Of a stretch of DNA of 64,000 nt, positions 1 through 14,099 are shown in pieces. Numbering within the stretch: the stretch's first letter is position 1; each line of letters opens with the position of its first letter. The position numbers and the translations under genes are program-made. The notes beneath the pieces are model-generated. The model made no database searches. It was not told the origin of the DNA and saw nothing but the letters and a program-made list of their open reading frames with translations. Where the stretch lies: NCBI GenBank assembly GCA_020809705.1, contig CP085825.1, forward strand, positions 5,084,001 through 5,148,000, in the 5' to 3' direction. The DNA comes from Calonectria ilicicola (Eukaryota; Ascomycota; Sordariomycetes; Hypocreales; Nectriaceae).

Positions 1-2512
1 CCTTGGGCTTGGCGTCGGCCTTGGGATTGGGATACATCGTCTGTCTGAAGTACTTATCCATAGAGTACGATTGCTCCTTGCGTTCTCGCTTGGCAGGATT
101 GATCCAAGTCATATTAATGTTCTTCTTTTCCTTGGCAAAATTTTCTCCGTTCCATTCATAGGCCGACTCAGATGTAAACTTTTGCAAGTCATCAATGCCC
201 AGCTTCTCATACTTGGCATTCAATTCCTTGGTACGGTTTTCACCCCGGTTCAGAATTTCATCAATGTCGTCGTCGTCAATGTCACCTCCCTTTGAGGTCA
301 TACTGCCTGTTGGTCCCTTTGACTGGAATACTTTCTCAGCACCATGCTGGATCATAGACAAAAGCTCATCCTTGTTGGCCGCCGCTTTAGCAGCAATCTG
401 GGCACGGCCTTGCTGAATAACGAGCTGATCCAAGCGAAGCTTCTGGGCTGCACGCTCAAGGACTTTTTCCTCGATTGCGTTATCAGTGACAAATCTATAG
501 ACAACCACCTGCTTCGTTTGACCAATACGATGAGCTCGGTCCATGGCCTGAAGATCTGCTTGAGGATTCCAGTCACTGTCATAAAGGATGACAATATCGG
601 CGGTAGTAAGATTGATGCCTAAACCTCCAGCTCGTGTAGTAAGCAAAAAGACGAACTTTTCCGAGCCCGGCTTGTTGTATTCGTCAATGGCGGCAATACG
701 ATCCTCGTGTGCGGTTCCACCATCAATACGACAATACTTGTACTCTCGGAAAACACAATAGTCTTCAAGGATGTCCAGCAAGCGACTCATTTGAGAAAAT
801 ATGAGAACACGGCTGCCCTGCTTCTGCAGCCTCTTGAGCAGCTTGTCGAGAACTGCCATCTTGCCGGCGTTGTATACAAGATGCTCATCCGTTGTGTACG
901 GGGGACCAGGTTCAGCGCCTTCAAACAGATATGGGTGGTTACAGCACTTTCGAAGCTGCATGACAATATTGAGAAGGCGAGTTTTTGACTCTCGTTTACC
1001 GCCAGCTCCGTTAACAGCATCAATGTCCTTCTCCAAAATTTTCTGGTACCACTTGATCTGCATTTCGGACATTCCCAGGTACACATTGACCTCCTTTTTC
1101 GGGAGCAAGCTCTTTTCCACATCACTTTTGACACGACGGAGCAAGAACGGTCGCAAAACACGGTGCAGTTGTTGCACAACGGTATCCTGGTCACGGTCTT
1201 GGCCCGAGAACCACTGGTCAAATGCTTCCGAATCACCGAATACATCAGGCAGAAGGAAGTTTAGCAGAGCCCAGAGCTCGTGCAAATTGTTTTGCAGCGG
1301 CGTACCAGTAATCAGAAGTCGGTTTCGGGATGTGAAGAGACGAATCACTTGGGATAGTGACGACTCTTCATTCTTGATTCGGTGGGCCTACAATCATGTT
1401 AGTGCATGTCAAAAGTGTATCAAATAGCCTCATACCTCATCAATAATAATATATTCCCAAGCAAACTTCCTCAAGTGGGCTTTCTCGCGCAAAACCATTT
1501 CATAGCTGGTAATGCAAACATCAAACTTTTCATCCACAAGGCGTTCATTAATAAGATTATGGCGTTCCTCCTTGGCACCTTGAAGAACTAAAACGTTGAC
1601 CTCGGGTGTCCACTTTGCAAATTCTCGTTTCCAGTTATCGAGCGTGGACTTAGGCACGATGACCAAGTGTGGGCCAGTGATGTCAACAATATGACGCAGG
1701 TAACCAAGAAAAGAGATTGTCTGGAGTGTCTTTCCTAGACCCATTTCATCGGCAAGAATACCTGAAATACCGTTCTCGTGAAGAGAAATGAGCCAGTTCA
1801 GGCCAGCAATCTGGTAGTCGCGCATTGTGCCCTGGATGAATGGGGGTGATTCTCGAAAAACGGTGTCGGCTGAACCACCATGCTTCTCGTCCTTGAGTAA
1901 TTCGGCATCTTCCTCGGCTTCGGTTCGTCGACGACGCTCGCTTGTCGCGCCACCTTGTCGGCCAGCGCCTTTGCGGCCCTTGGTGGACTCTACGTTCTGA
2001 CGGTCTATTTCGGTCATAATGTCACGAATCTTAGGGTCCGGGTTCGTTTCGATGAAGTGCCGAAATAAGTCGGTGAGGCCCAGAAGATAGCGGAATCTTC
2101 GGATTGTGTCATCTTCCTACGTTCTCCATGTCAGCACATTCATCAATACAAAGACGGTGGATGCAAGTTGCAACGTACTTTAGATTCGCCTAGGCGGTCG
2201 TGCTTCTTCCCAAAAATACTGCGGCGCAATTGATTCACCTCAGTGCGGCGCTTGCGACCATCGCCAAGTGGCTCCCCAACAACACTGCTAGCTGTAGTAT
2301 TGGGATTCGTATCAGAGTCGGTATAATCTGGGGTTTCGTCGACCTCCTGCAACAAAGAAAGGTATATATTAGTTATGCGTGTTCATGTTGAGACCTAGAA
2401 GAAAATAATGCGAAGAGCGCAAACTCACCATATCCTCAGCTTGGCGATGATCCGGCGCGTCTGACATGGACGCGTCGGTGTCCACAGCGCTGGCACGAGA
2501 TCGAGGCGCCAT
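1..2512 (-). CDS. ISW1: ISWI-family chromatin-remodelling ATPase, 3' end beyond the window
   Basis: Nuclear SNF2-type ATPase that slides and spaces nucleosomes. Exons on the minus strand: 2512-2429, 2346-2179, 2116-1436 and 1387 to the left edge, all joined in phase 0. About 773 residues are visible of a family length near 1,100. Walker A MGLGKT lies near residues 209-214, and the DEAH box near 310-313 is cut by the third intron (DE|AH). The helicase C lobe follows, with [19 protein letters not shown]. The visible end holds the acidic [13 protein letters not shown] linker and the start of the HAND domain ([15 protein letters not shown]); SANT and SLIDE would lie to the left. The start MAPRSRAS is the first ATG and gives an acidic N-terminus. 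Family assignment is secure; ISW1 versus ISW2 orthology cannot be settled because filamentous fungi often carry one ISWI gene. Confidence 0.95.
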
Positions 2513-3430
2513 TGCGAAGGAAGTGTATTAGGAACCTCTTTACGCGACTGGCGTCTTGGAGACGCGTTCCAAGATGGACTCGACCGGGTCACAATATATT
2601 CTTATCAATCCGCAATATTTTGATAAATTCGGCGGGATGAATTCAGGCTCAAGGTTGGAAGTGGAGGATAGTTTTGTCCCGTCACAATGCTGAGTGAGAG
2701 TGTAGATGTTTTTTCGAAGGTGTCGGCAAGTGGAATCTCGACAGGCACGTCGAAGGGGCCCAATTTGGGGTTAGTGCCGTGTGTGGTCCCTTGTCGTCCA
2801 CTCTAAAGTAGCCCCACGTTCCTGCGAGGAATAAGTGATATTCCGAGTACTGCAACGACGTCACCATGCTGCTGGCAACAATCTTTCCCCTCAAAATCCA
2901 CGAACGATTACAAAGATCGACTGCTAGCACCTACTCGGGATTTTTTTTTTCAGTATCATTTATGCTGTCTGATTTTGGAATTCTTCCCTCTCATCGTGGG
3001 CCATTCCCAGTGATCAGACTCTCGACTCCACATTTCCTAAACTTCATGTATCACGTGATATGACTAGCCCCCACTCCACGTGCGAGACCCCTCGCCTAGT
3101 GGCGCCCAACAAGCTCGGTGCTGCAGCAGGTTGGATGACTGGTCAAACCACGTCCAACGTCGACCCAACCCTTGGACCTGCACCAGCGGCGGTATTTGGA
3201 GGGGACATACTCTCCAAGCCATCGCATCCAGCGCTTGTTTTGTCGCTTCTGTAGTCGCTTGGCTATCATCGCACCCAGCGATCCCTGGGTAAGCGCTCAC
3301 CCCTGTGACTCATGAGCAAGGCCTTTTCTCCGTTGCATCAAGACAAGGATATCACGCGGCTTGGTGACCTGCGGCTAACCTGCCCTACTTCTAGGAACCC
3401 TTTATCATATTTTCCCTACGAGCTTGTATA
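2513..3430. promoter_or_regulatory. Divergent promoter between the ISWI and HAPSTR1-like genes
   Basis: This 0.9 kb stretch separates two head-to-head genes and has no credible ORF. It contains the 12-bp perfect palindrome TATCACGTGATA at 3049-3060 and a second CACGTG at 3077-3082, about 350-380 bp before the plus-strand ATG. These are E-box sites of the kind bound by bHLH factors such as Cbf1; the factor here is inference. Confidence 0.5.
3289..3394 (+). other. 5'-UTR intron of the HAPSTR1-like gene
   Basis: Donor GTAAGC at 3289, branch-like GCTAACC near 3374 and acceptor CTAG at 3391-3394 form a good fungal intron of 106 bp ending 36 bp before the ATG at 3431. Splicing joins an upstream open frame that meets a stop just before the ATG, so the intron is taken as leader rather than coding. 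Confidence 0.55.
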
Positions 3431-4162
3431 ATGGACCCGATGAGAGGCGTCTCGGTCGGCGCAGGCAAGCAGCCTGCCCAAACCGAGTCCCCTGAACAGT
3501 TGCTGGATGTGTTCAAGGCTGCTGCCCTCTCAGTCACAAAGTTGTACAAGACCTCGGCTGCAGCGCAGTCAAAGGCTCGATCTGATGGATATCAAGACTG
3601 TCTAGATGATCTTCTGACTTTCTTGGATAAGGAGGGCTTGGGCCTTGGCGATGGAGAGGGATGGAAAATCCGAAGATGGGCAACGGAACGACTGGATGGA
3701 CGGGAAAGCAGCTCGCAGAGCCTTGAAAGTGAGGACGAGGTCGACAAAGCTGAGACGGCCTCATCTCCCGAAATGCATCGAGCAAACAGCACATCGCAAC
3801 TTTCAGCACAGACACGAACGGATTCTGCTCCTCCGAGTATCCCTCCCGTCATTGAGGAGCCAACGCCCATCATCGTACCAAGCCAGGATGCTTTCACATT
3901 CCAATCAACACATGCATACCCGAATATCGCTACGCTCGATCTCTCCGACCCAAAACCCCTCGATGGATCTTCAATAATGTCTGCCCGAGCATCAAAGGCC
4001 CGCCTGAACAATGCAACTCGACCAGTACCCAGACCTGGAACACACTTAGCCCAACGAGCCGGATCAAAACGAAAGTTGAACTTTGATGAGATATTCGATA
4101 TTGGAAGCTTGGGTGGAAAAGATCCATTCGGCAGTGGAGGTAAACGAGGCCGGCACGCTTGA
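3431..4162 (+). CDS. HAPSTR1 (C16orf72/TAPR1)-like protein
   Basis: Single-exon gene of 243 residues. Residues about 27-75 hold the conserved core: FKAAALSVTKLYKTS followed by GYQDCLDDLLTFLDKEGLGL, then DGEGWKIRRWATERLDG. The order and spacing resemble human HAPSTR1, where an F-x-x-A-A-x-x-V-x-x-LYK helix is followed by a GYQ helix; human HAPSTR1 is a nuclear partner of the HUWE1 ubiquitin ligase in stress responses. The middle is Ser/Pro-rich and probably disordered. The C-terminus is basic (KRKLNFDEIF and a closing GGKRGRHA) and could serve as a nuclear localisation signal, as in the animal protein. Homology is judged from pattern only, and a stress-response role is inferred from the family. 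Confidence 0.6.
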   Translation: MDPMRGVSVGAGKQPAQTESPEQLLDVFKAAALSVTKLYKTSAAAQSKARSDGYQDCLDDLLTFLDKEGLGLGDGEGWKIRRWATERLDGRESSSQSLESEDEVDKAETASSPEMHRANSTSQLSAQTRTDSAPPSIPPVIEEPTPIIVPSQDAFTFQSTHAYPNIATLDLSDPKPLDGSSIMSARASKARLNNATRPVPRPGTHLAQRAGSKRKLNFDEIFDIGSLGGKDPFGSGGKRGRHA

Positions 4163-5065
4163 TCAGTGAGTTCAGCTATGGACCATTTTATTCAGCTAGC
4201 TCTTGATGTGAATTGGAATTCGAATACTGTATGGGACGAGGCATGATTACGGACGGACGCATGGACAGCATTAGCATGAGCGGCGTTTGGAGGACGTAAC
4301 GACTGCATTTTGTGGGTTTCTAGGTTGAGACTTATAGCCATCTTCCTGGCATAGCGATACGCTGCTGGGTTATACAATAACATGGTTTTTTTTTTCTTTT
4401 TATGGGAAATCAATACGGTTATATCATTTGTAATTCTCGTCATTAATAATTATTGCTGCGATTGGGCAAGTAGGTGAAATTGTATTCTGAAATCTCAAGG
4501 TTCGTTACTTAATATTCTCATGCTTCACCCATCGGCGATGTGCTAGGTTGCATAGCATAGATTTATGATTTATTCTCGCCTACCCTGCATTCATCTATCC
4601 TTTGAAAAGCTCTCGTTTTTTTGCATGCAGCCAAGAAGCGCCTCTGCATAAAGATCTGCATCCTCTCTTTGTATCTCGGGTTAACCTCGGCTCCCCACCG
4701 GCCAGTCAAGCAAGAAATAGATTCCTCCTACCGACCTACTTGCCTCAGCCTCGTCTACCGTTTCTATTATCTAGCTCCTTTTTTTTTCTTTTGCGCCATC
4801 ATCTTGGTGACGGGTTTCCTCTCGAGCAATATATTTTGTCAGTCGCACAACAAGGCGCAGCGTGCTGTAAGTTTGACCTCTACGTGGGACAACCCTTGTC
4901 CTCTGACATCTGCTCGCGTTTCGTTTATGCGACGCGCCGTTCAGGGAGTAACGGCAGTTTGTCATTTTCGCCCTTTGTTTTAACACATCCTCAACGCCCG
5001 CTAATACCACGCGATAACCAGCCCCTACATCATTCTATAAAGTCCGTGACGGCAGTCCAGTCGAA
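4163..5065. other. Intergenic: HAPSTR1-like 3' end and PAB2 leader
   Basis: The first part is AT-rich 3'-flank with a T-run near 4387. From about 4610 to 5065 the plus strand is pyrimidine-rich and reads as the PAB2 promoter and 5' leader. ORFs seen here have no protein-like composition. Confidence 0.4.
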
Positions 5066-5767
5066 ATGTCGGACTCTGGAAAACCCGAAGAGCACCCGCC
5101 GACCGAGCACGAGGCGGAGAGCGAAATGACTGCGAGCGAGGAGGTGCGTGAGGCGCGAAAAGAGGTGGACTAAGGAGCTGACAAGGCACCACTAGGAAGA
5201 AATCACTGCCATGAAGCGCCGCGTGGCAGAGATGGAAGAGGAGGCCAAGAAGCTCCGTGAAATGCAGGCCAGTCTTGAGAAGCAATCTGCGGATCTCGCG
5301 GACGACAAAGAGTCAGTCGATGCCCGTAGCATCTTCGTAGGCAATGTGGACTATTCGGCATCGCCCGAGGAGATACAGGCTCATTTCCAGAGCTGTGGCT
5401 CCATCAACCGAGTCACGATTCTCCTGGACAAGTTCACAGGCCAGCCTAAGGGGTACGTTCTGATACTTTACACGGCTGCCACCCTTGGCAAACACTTGCG
5501 CGCGCTAACGTTCGATATTTTAGTTACGCCTATGTTGAGTTTACAGAGCCCAGCTTGGTGGCCCAGGCACTGGTCCTCAACGAGAGCTTGTTCAAAGGCC
5601 GCAACATCAAGGTCACCCCCAAGCGTACCAACGTGCCTGGTATGACCCGCGGTCGAGGCCGAGGACGCGGCGGCCGTGGGTTCTTCGGCGGCGGCAGAGG
5701 CTCATTCCCGCGTGGTGGATACCGGGGCGGTTATCGAGGCCGCGGTCGGGGCTACGCTCCCTACTAG
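5066..5767 (+). CDS. pab2: Nuclear poly(A)-binding protein, PABPN1/Pab2 type
   Basis: Small RRM protein that binds poly(A) tails in the nucleus, controls tail length and links transcripts to exosome decay. Exons 5066-5143, 5196-5452 and 5524-5767 give 192 residues. Order of domains: an acidic N-terminus; a coiled-coil segment (about 30-56, [18 protein letters not shown]); a single RRM (about 68-145) with RNP2 SIFVGNVDY and RNP1 KGYAYVEF; and a C-terminal RGG/RG tract ending GRGYAPY, a substrate type for arginine methyltransferases. This is the layout and length of S. pombe Pab2. Intron 2 interrupts RNP1 after KG and is open in frame throughout (see findings). The start is the ATG giving MSDSGKPEE. 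Confidence 0.93.
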
Positions 5768-8700
5768 GAACAGGGAAGCGTATCCCCCCGGGCGGGTCAT
5801 AATCACTCTGGTTCTGGGCAGCAACGGGATGTATTCAAGATTGAAGTTGATGACTATGCTGGATTCGATGGAAATCAACCATGGTAGGGGGGCATCGGGC
5901 AAGAGTAATATGGACTTGGTTCCCATTACAGGGATCTTAGAGCCGCAACAAGGTGGGAAGAGATCTGGACACGGCAGTGCGCTGTATGATATCGGATTGG
6001 AGAGGGACAAAGCAGCCAAACGCACCCCGAGTATGGGATATGGAGTTTTCGGACCAAATTTTTGTTTTCTTTTTCCCACGACTACAAATAGGTTTCTAAA
6101 TGATAGGATGAGTATCGACAGTCGCATCTAGTCTCACTGATGGTAGTCTCCAAGCCACGCTTAGGGCAGCAAGCGGTTGGGGAAACCTGAGCCAGGGTTG
6201 ATTGGGAATGGAACTGTAACTGTAGCCACGCAATCAGTGTGAGGCCGCCCGTTCCCCCCCACATCCGTTAGTTCCGGTGCTCCTCAGAGATCGTATGAGA
6301 CCAAAATGAGTTGAGCCTGCTAATCCGTTAATCTATTTTGGGACTGAGTCACCCTGTGGAAACCTGTGATCTGCTGTGGCACTAAAAATGTCAATCCCCC
6401 AATGTAAAAGAAAGCTCTCAGCCATGCAACACAAGAGCAAATGTATGAGTTACCCTATACTATCGCGTACTGTGTCTCTCATGTCTCAATAAGGTTAATA
6501 TATATACATACTTGTATTTATTAGATAATCTGTATCTATGATTTGCATGAGTTTCTGAATGGTATATTCTGTAGCTGTGGCGTGACTATTTATTGAGGAT
6601 TTGTCATCATGTTGACCTCAAATTTATTACAAAAAAAAGCCCATTGCTTGAGATGGAGTTGCGGGAACAGTCGTATGACGAGACAAGCAGTTCGTAGAGC
6701 TCTGATGTTCGTGTGCCTAATATCATAGCAAATTACTAATCAGGTGCATTCTGTTCTGTTCCACCTTTCAAGCTCTGATCTAATCCCACCAGATATGACC
6801 CGAGATGACAGATGCCAAAGTAGCACACAAAAGTGGATGCCCCTCTCCGTGGATGGATCGACATGTTTGCGGATGTGGATTGCCGTCGTAGACTGCATTT
6901 GTCAAAACCGGTAAAGGATCATGATTCCTGTGCGCAAAACCAGACCAGGTACATCCTCATGGGGTCGCAGACGCGTTCACCCGCTGTGGCGCACCGTGGC
7001 CAAGCAAGCACAGGGGGCTTTGGCGTTGACGTCCTCTGGTGGCTCAGCCAGGCCAAGGCCAGGGCTGGTGACAAGGGTGTTACATGCTAACCGGATGAAT
7101 GAGTCTTTGTAAGTAAGTACAGACGTAATGAGGTGCGTAGATTCACAGGGCGGCATAACAGACGCCAATGTCTATTTTAAATGGCTCCTCGCCTGTGGCG
7201 GCAAGCCTGTGTGTCAATATTGTTTCAAAGATGGTGAACCCTGTTATGCCGAGCACTCGAGCAAGGCCACACACAATGAACTAAGCATATGAGGCTCGGT
7301 TAGTCCGCATGGCATATGCGCGGACGTCAGTGCTGCTTAGGTACGGTACTACCCGGGCGCACCAAGTGTGTGAATTCATGTGCCATTGCGTCCTTTGAGG
7401 CTTAGATCAAAAAAGAACCAACAGTGGAATTCAATAGACTTCCTCGCAGTCCGAGCTCATGTACGAGCTAGTACTGAAGTGAAAACAGCACCGGGAATAT
7501 CTTTGGTCAAGATAGCGTAATATCGCAACCGCGATGACATGAGGCTATAGCCTGAGCCCTTTAATGGATGCGCCGATGGCGTCCACTGGACCTTGCGTAC
7601 ATGCACCCAGTACTGGGCAAGCGCTGGAAGTTGCTGGAGCTGGCTGGTACTGGCTCACTGCGGCGCCAATGCTGAACAATGGGGGCGAAGGTGGCCCCCT
7701 GATGCCGGCCAACCGGCCTCCCCCCTCGTCGCTGTTTGTAGGCTGTCAGACTCTTGGCGGCTATTGGTATCTGTGGTTTTGGAGACCAGGTACCTTTGCA
7801 TCCAAATCAAACTTGGGGGGCACGAGACGGCGATAAACCGATGGATCCTGTCCACCCACCCAGCCACCCACTGCGAGCTGAGAGGAGGTGGGCGTGACGA
7901 TGGAGGAGGGTTGGCTGCTGGACGAAGGGATAGAGCAGGGAACAAACCCGCCAAACTGTCGCCCTCATGTACCAATGTCCATCCCAGCCCGCAGAATGTC
8001 TCATCATCAACCTCCCCGCACGCCTGAACTTGAGGTTGACGCCTTTCGGGGTGTGGCGCATTGGTTTGATTCATGTAGCTGCCTACCTCCCAAGTCAAGT
8101 CATGGGCGCCAACTTATGTATGTACAGTAGAGGTACCTGTTCTGATCCCTGCTGCCAACTTTTCCCCTCCCGCTCCCGCTCTCGCAATCGCTCTCCCCAC
8201 TTGGGATTGGAGGTATACACGACGTACAACGGTGCAAGAACCGCCCGCTGACGCTTCCTGCTGGGAACCCTTCTGTAATCTGGCGCCTGGACAGTGGCCG
8301 GTTAGCACCTGAGGTACCAAGACCCCTCCCGCTACCCGCTAAACGCCCGCCACTGGGCATCCGCTACCTTACCCTCCCGCCGCCGCCCATCAGGGTCTAG
8401 GCAGGTACCTACACCTACCTTCCTGTAGGCTTTGGCAGCCAACACCAGCCGAGTGTCCCTCCTCGCACCCCGTCGTCCTCTTGTGTCTCATCCTGATCCA
8501 TCCCCGTCGCCCTCTTCGCCCGCATCCTGCCTCCCCGTCATCCATTTCCCCATCTTCACCCTCTATTCACTGCCGGCATCCGCTGCGATTCTTCGCTGCC
8601 GCATCCTTTCCGTCCTCTTTTAGACCCGTCGCCGTGTCCACCTGGTGTCCCTAGTCGTGTGCGTCGCCATCGTTGCGCCTTTGTCTTCCCGTTCCGGCCA

Positions 8701-8981
8701 TCGCTCGCCTCCTCGCTTTGGAAGCGGGGAGCCCGTCTCTGCTCTTTTGGGCCGCTGCCCGTGCACAGCCTCAACCACCCTCCAGCGTCTCCCTGAGGCG
8801 TCGTCGACTTTGTCAACCCCGTCGTCTGAACACTTTTCGATCTCGTCCATAAAGCTCCAGCCCCTCCCTGGCGCCGCCCGACATTTTGGCCCCGACTGCG
8901 CGTGGCCTGTCCCACGAAATACATCGTCTTGCGTCGTAGTGTTTTAGTCACTTTCTGCGCTGCGCAAGAGGCGAAACAAAC
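5768..8981. other. Intergenic: PAB2 3' flank and long RSP5 upstream region
   Basis: A 3.2 kb gene-free interval. The first 0.8 kb is AT-rich 3' flank. From about 8140 to 8981 the plus strand is C/T-rich (repeated CTCCCGCTCCCG-like runs) and behaves as the leader of RSP5. Overlapping ORFs on both strands at 7560-8130 and 8550-8950 have low-complexity Pro/Arg/Gly composition and no recognisable domain. Confidence 0.4.
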
Positions 8982-11825
<2,844 letters not shown>

Positions 11826-12978
11826 AAGATGAAGGCGCACCACTCTCGTGAGGACGAGGTTCAATTTGCTGCACTGAGCAGCTGTGTATTCTCTAGGGAC
11901 GGCGACCTCTTCGCCTCTCTTCCACCCCTCGCACGCACACACGAAACTGTTTTGGGTATTTTGCTTTGGTTGAAAGAGTGGACAGACCTGGGTCGTTTGG
12001 CGCTGGTGGTTTGATTGTCATTCTGTACGCGATGCAAAACTTGTTTCTCCTTTCTATCTTTCAACATCATGGATCAAGAGCCAAGAGACAGATGGAATTC
12101 GAGCCTCGTTTCCCCCCTCTTCTGGGACGACCAACTCTACCTCTGAGCCGGGGAGATGGATGAACGGCACTCAATAGAACTAAACTGCTTCGTGGGATGC
12201 CTTGATGAATTTTTCTTTCTAGTACTACGGCCCCTTAGCAGCAACATATACGAGAGAGCTCTTAGGGTTACAATGTTGCTCTTTTAGTGACCAAGGGGAC
12301 AAAAAGAAAGCTGTATTTACTTATCAGACATTGTCCGGAGAATTGGCAAACCCGCTTTACTCGTAGGCTCTAGATGAGAGAAGGGCTGGTGGGTTCCTAA
12401 AGCATCTCAGCATTCCATCATATACATATTCGCACAAAGGACATTGCTCTCCCTCCCTGTTTGGACCCTTGATGAGGCTTCAGTTTGATGTTAAATATTG
12501 GTAGATTTAGATGTGACTAATTTGCAACTCTTTTCTAAGTTTACGCGCCACGGTTGATCAATACACATGACATTCCTTGATTTGTATAAAAGTTGTGTTC
12601 GATACTGAACACTTTTGAATCTCGCCAAACCTGTCCTTTTTTTCTCTCATTGGCATTTCGAACATGGAGGATTACGGTACGAAACGAAGAGTCATGATAT
12701 CAAATGAATAGATTGTGTGGTGTTGTACAGAATTGCATTCCTTCTAGCATTCTACCGGTGGGATCCCCAGTATGTACACCTTGTGTTAACAAAAGAAAGA
12801 CGTCTTTTAGCGCGCCATCCACTTCATCTCTGCTGTCAAATCGATTGCTATCCCACCCGGTCTCATGCGTCCATTGCTGAGTGATTTGTCGAGTATCCAT
12901 TGCCACAACCTCGTCCAACAAGCCCCTCTCGCGGTGTTTGTTGACCCTGTCCCTATATTTCTTCTCCCAACTGTTCCT
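11826..12978. other. Convergent 3' flanks of RSP5 and NDUFS7
   Basis: The 1.15 kb between the RSP5 stop and the NDUFS7 stop holds only short incoherent ORFs. It is AT-rich from 12240 to 12720, as expected for 3'-UTR and polyadenylation sequence. Confidence 0.4.
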
Positions 12979-13872
12979 CTATCGTCGGTACCACATGCGG
13001 GTGATCTTGGTGTTGCGCATCTTGCGCTGGAGCTGGAAGATGCCGTACATGAGTGCCTCAGAGGTGGGGGGGCAGCCGGGGACGTAGATGTCGACGGGGA
13101 CGATGCGGTCGCAGCCGCGGACCACACTGTAGCTGTAGTGGTAGTAGCCGCCACCGTTGGCGCAGCTACCCATGGAGATGACCCATCGAGGATCGGGCAT
13201 CTGATCGTAAACCTGCCTCAAAGCAGGAGCCATCTTGTTGGTGAGGGTGCCGGCAACAATCATGACATCGGACTGACGGGGGGAGGCACGGAAAATGATT
13301 CCGAGACGATCCTGATCGTATCGGGGAGTAGAAAGGTGCATCATTTCGACGGCGCAGCAGGCAAGACCGAAGGTCATGGGCCATAGGGAGGACTGGCGGG
13401 CCCAGTTTGCAATCACATCGAGAGAGGTACTGTCGCAGCTGTCAGCAGGAGGTTTCCGGCGAAGAATTGAATTGACAACGAGGCATTGGGCCGGTATCGA
13501 AGCCGTGGGAGATGACGGTGCAGTACATACAGTGCATATTGGATGACGCTCTTGTTGCCCTCCTCACTGGCGAGAGGTACCTCCTTGCGAACCTTGGCGA
13601 AGGCCGACGAGGCCGAGTGGGGAGTCACGGCGCTCGCATCACGTCGGGAGCCGGTCGAGAAGGCGGCAGCAGCTCGAAATGGGACGAGGGCGGACGAGGG
13701 CTTGACTGCAGCAGCACGTTAGCAATCCAGGCGGATATCGGGAAAGGAATGCAATTGCGAGCACAAAAAAACCCGCCGGGCCGGGGTGTGGGTGACGGGC
13801 GGGCTCAGCAATTGGGCAGCAGGACGCACCTCGAAGGGCCATTGAGGCCGCGGATCGTGAGGCGGGGAGCAT
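12979..13872 (-). CDS. NDUFS7: NADH:ubiquinone oxidoreductase 20-kDa (PSST/NDUFS7) subunit
   Basis: Mitochondrial complex I core subunit carrying iron-sulphur cluster N2, the last electron donor to ubiquinone. Exons 13872-13830, 13705-13531 and 13429-12979 sum to 222 residues. The first 40 or so residues ([14 protein letters not shown], then an Ala/Arg/Ser-rich stretch with FSTGSRR) form a typical mitochondrial presequence. The four N2 ligands are present: the adjacent pair Cys97-Cys98 in GLACCAVEM, Cys162 in GSCANGGG and Cys192 in [11 protein letters not shown]. The protein ends TRMWYRR, as in other fungal orthologues. The ATG at 13872 is chosen because upstream in-frame extensions begin only with non-ATG codons. 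Confidence 0.96.
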
Positions 13873-14008
13873 CTCGAGGAGTCGGATTGGCGGCGTAGAG
13901 GGTGGCGAGAGGCTCGACGCGGGAGGAGGGGAGAGGGTCTGGAGAAGTTGGGACAAGCTGGAGGTTGATGAGGTTTGGAGAATGCACTCTGGTTAACCGG
14001 TGCTGGGA

Positions 14009-14028
14009 ATTGGCGCGCCTCTGATTGG
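14009..14028 (-). promoter_or_regulatory. Paired CCAAT boxes upstream of NDUFS7
   Basis: ATTGG at 14009-14013 and at 14024-14028 read as two CCAAT pentamers on the minus strand, about 140-155 bp upstream of the NDUFS7 ATG and 15 bp apart. In fungi CCAAT is bound by the HAP/CBC complex, which controls many respiratory genes; binding here is inferred. Confidence 0.45.
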
Positions 14029-14099
14029 CTGCACACAGAAATCGCTGGCCGGGGATTAGCCGCCAGACCCAAAGTTAAGATATCAAGATGGTGGGAGGG

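Noticed and set aside
4602..5129. 175-codon ORF overlapping the PAB2 start
   Set aside because: Lies in the pyrimidine-rich PAB2 leader, runs out of frame over PAB2 exon 1, and has Ser/Pro/Leu composition typical of translated leaders.
7655..8098. 147-codon minus-strand ORF
   Set aside because: Three overlapping frames of similar length on both strands in GC-rich DNA; none shows a domain or codon bias.
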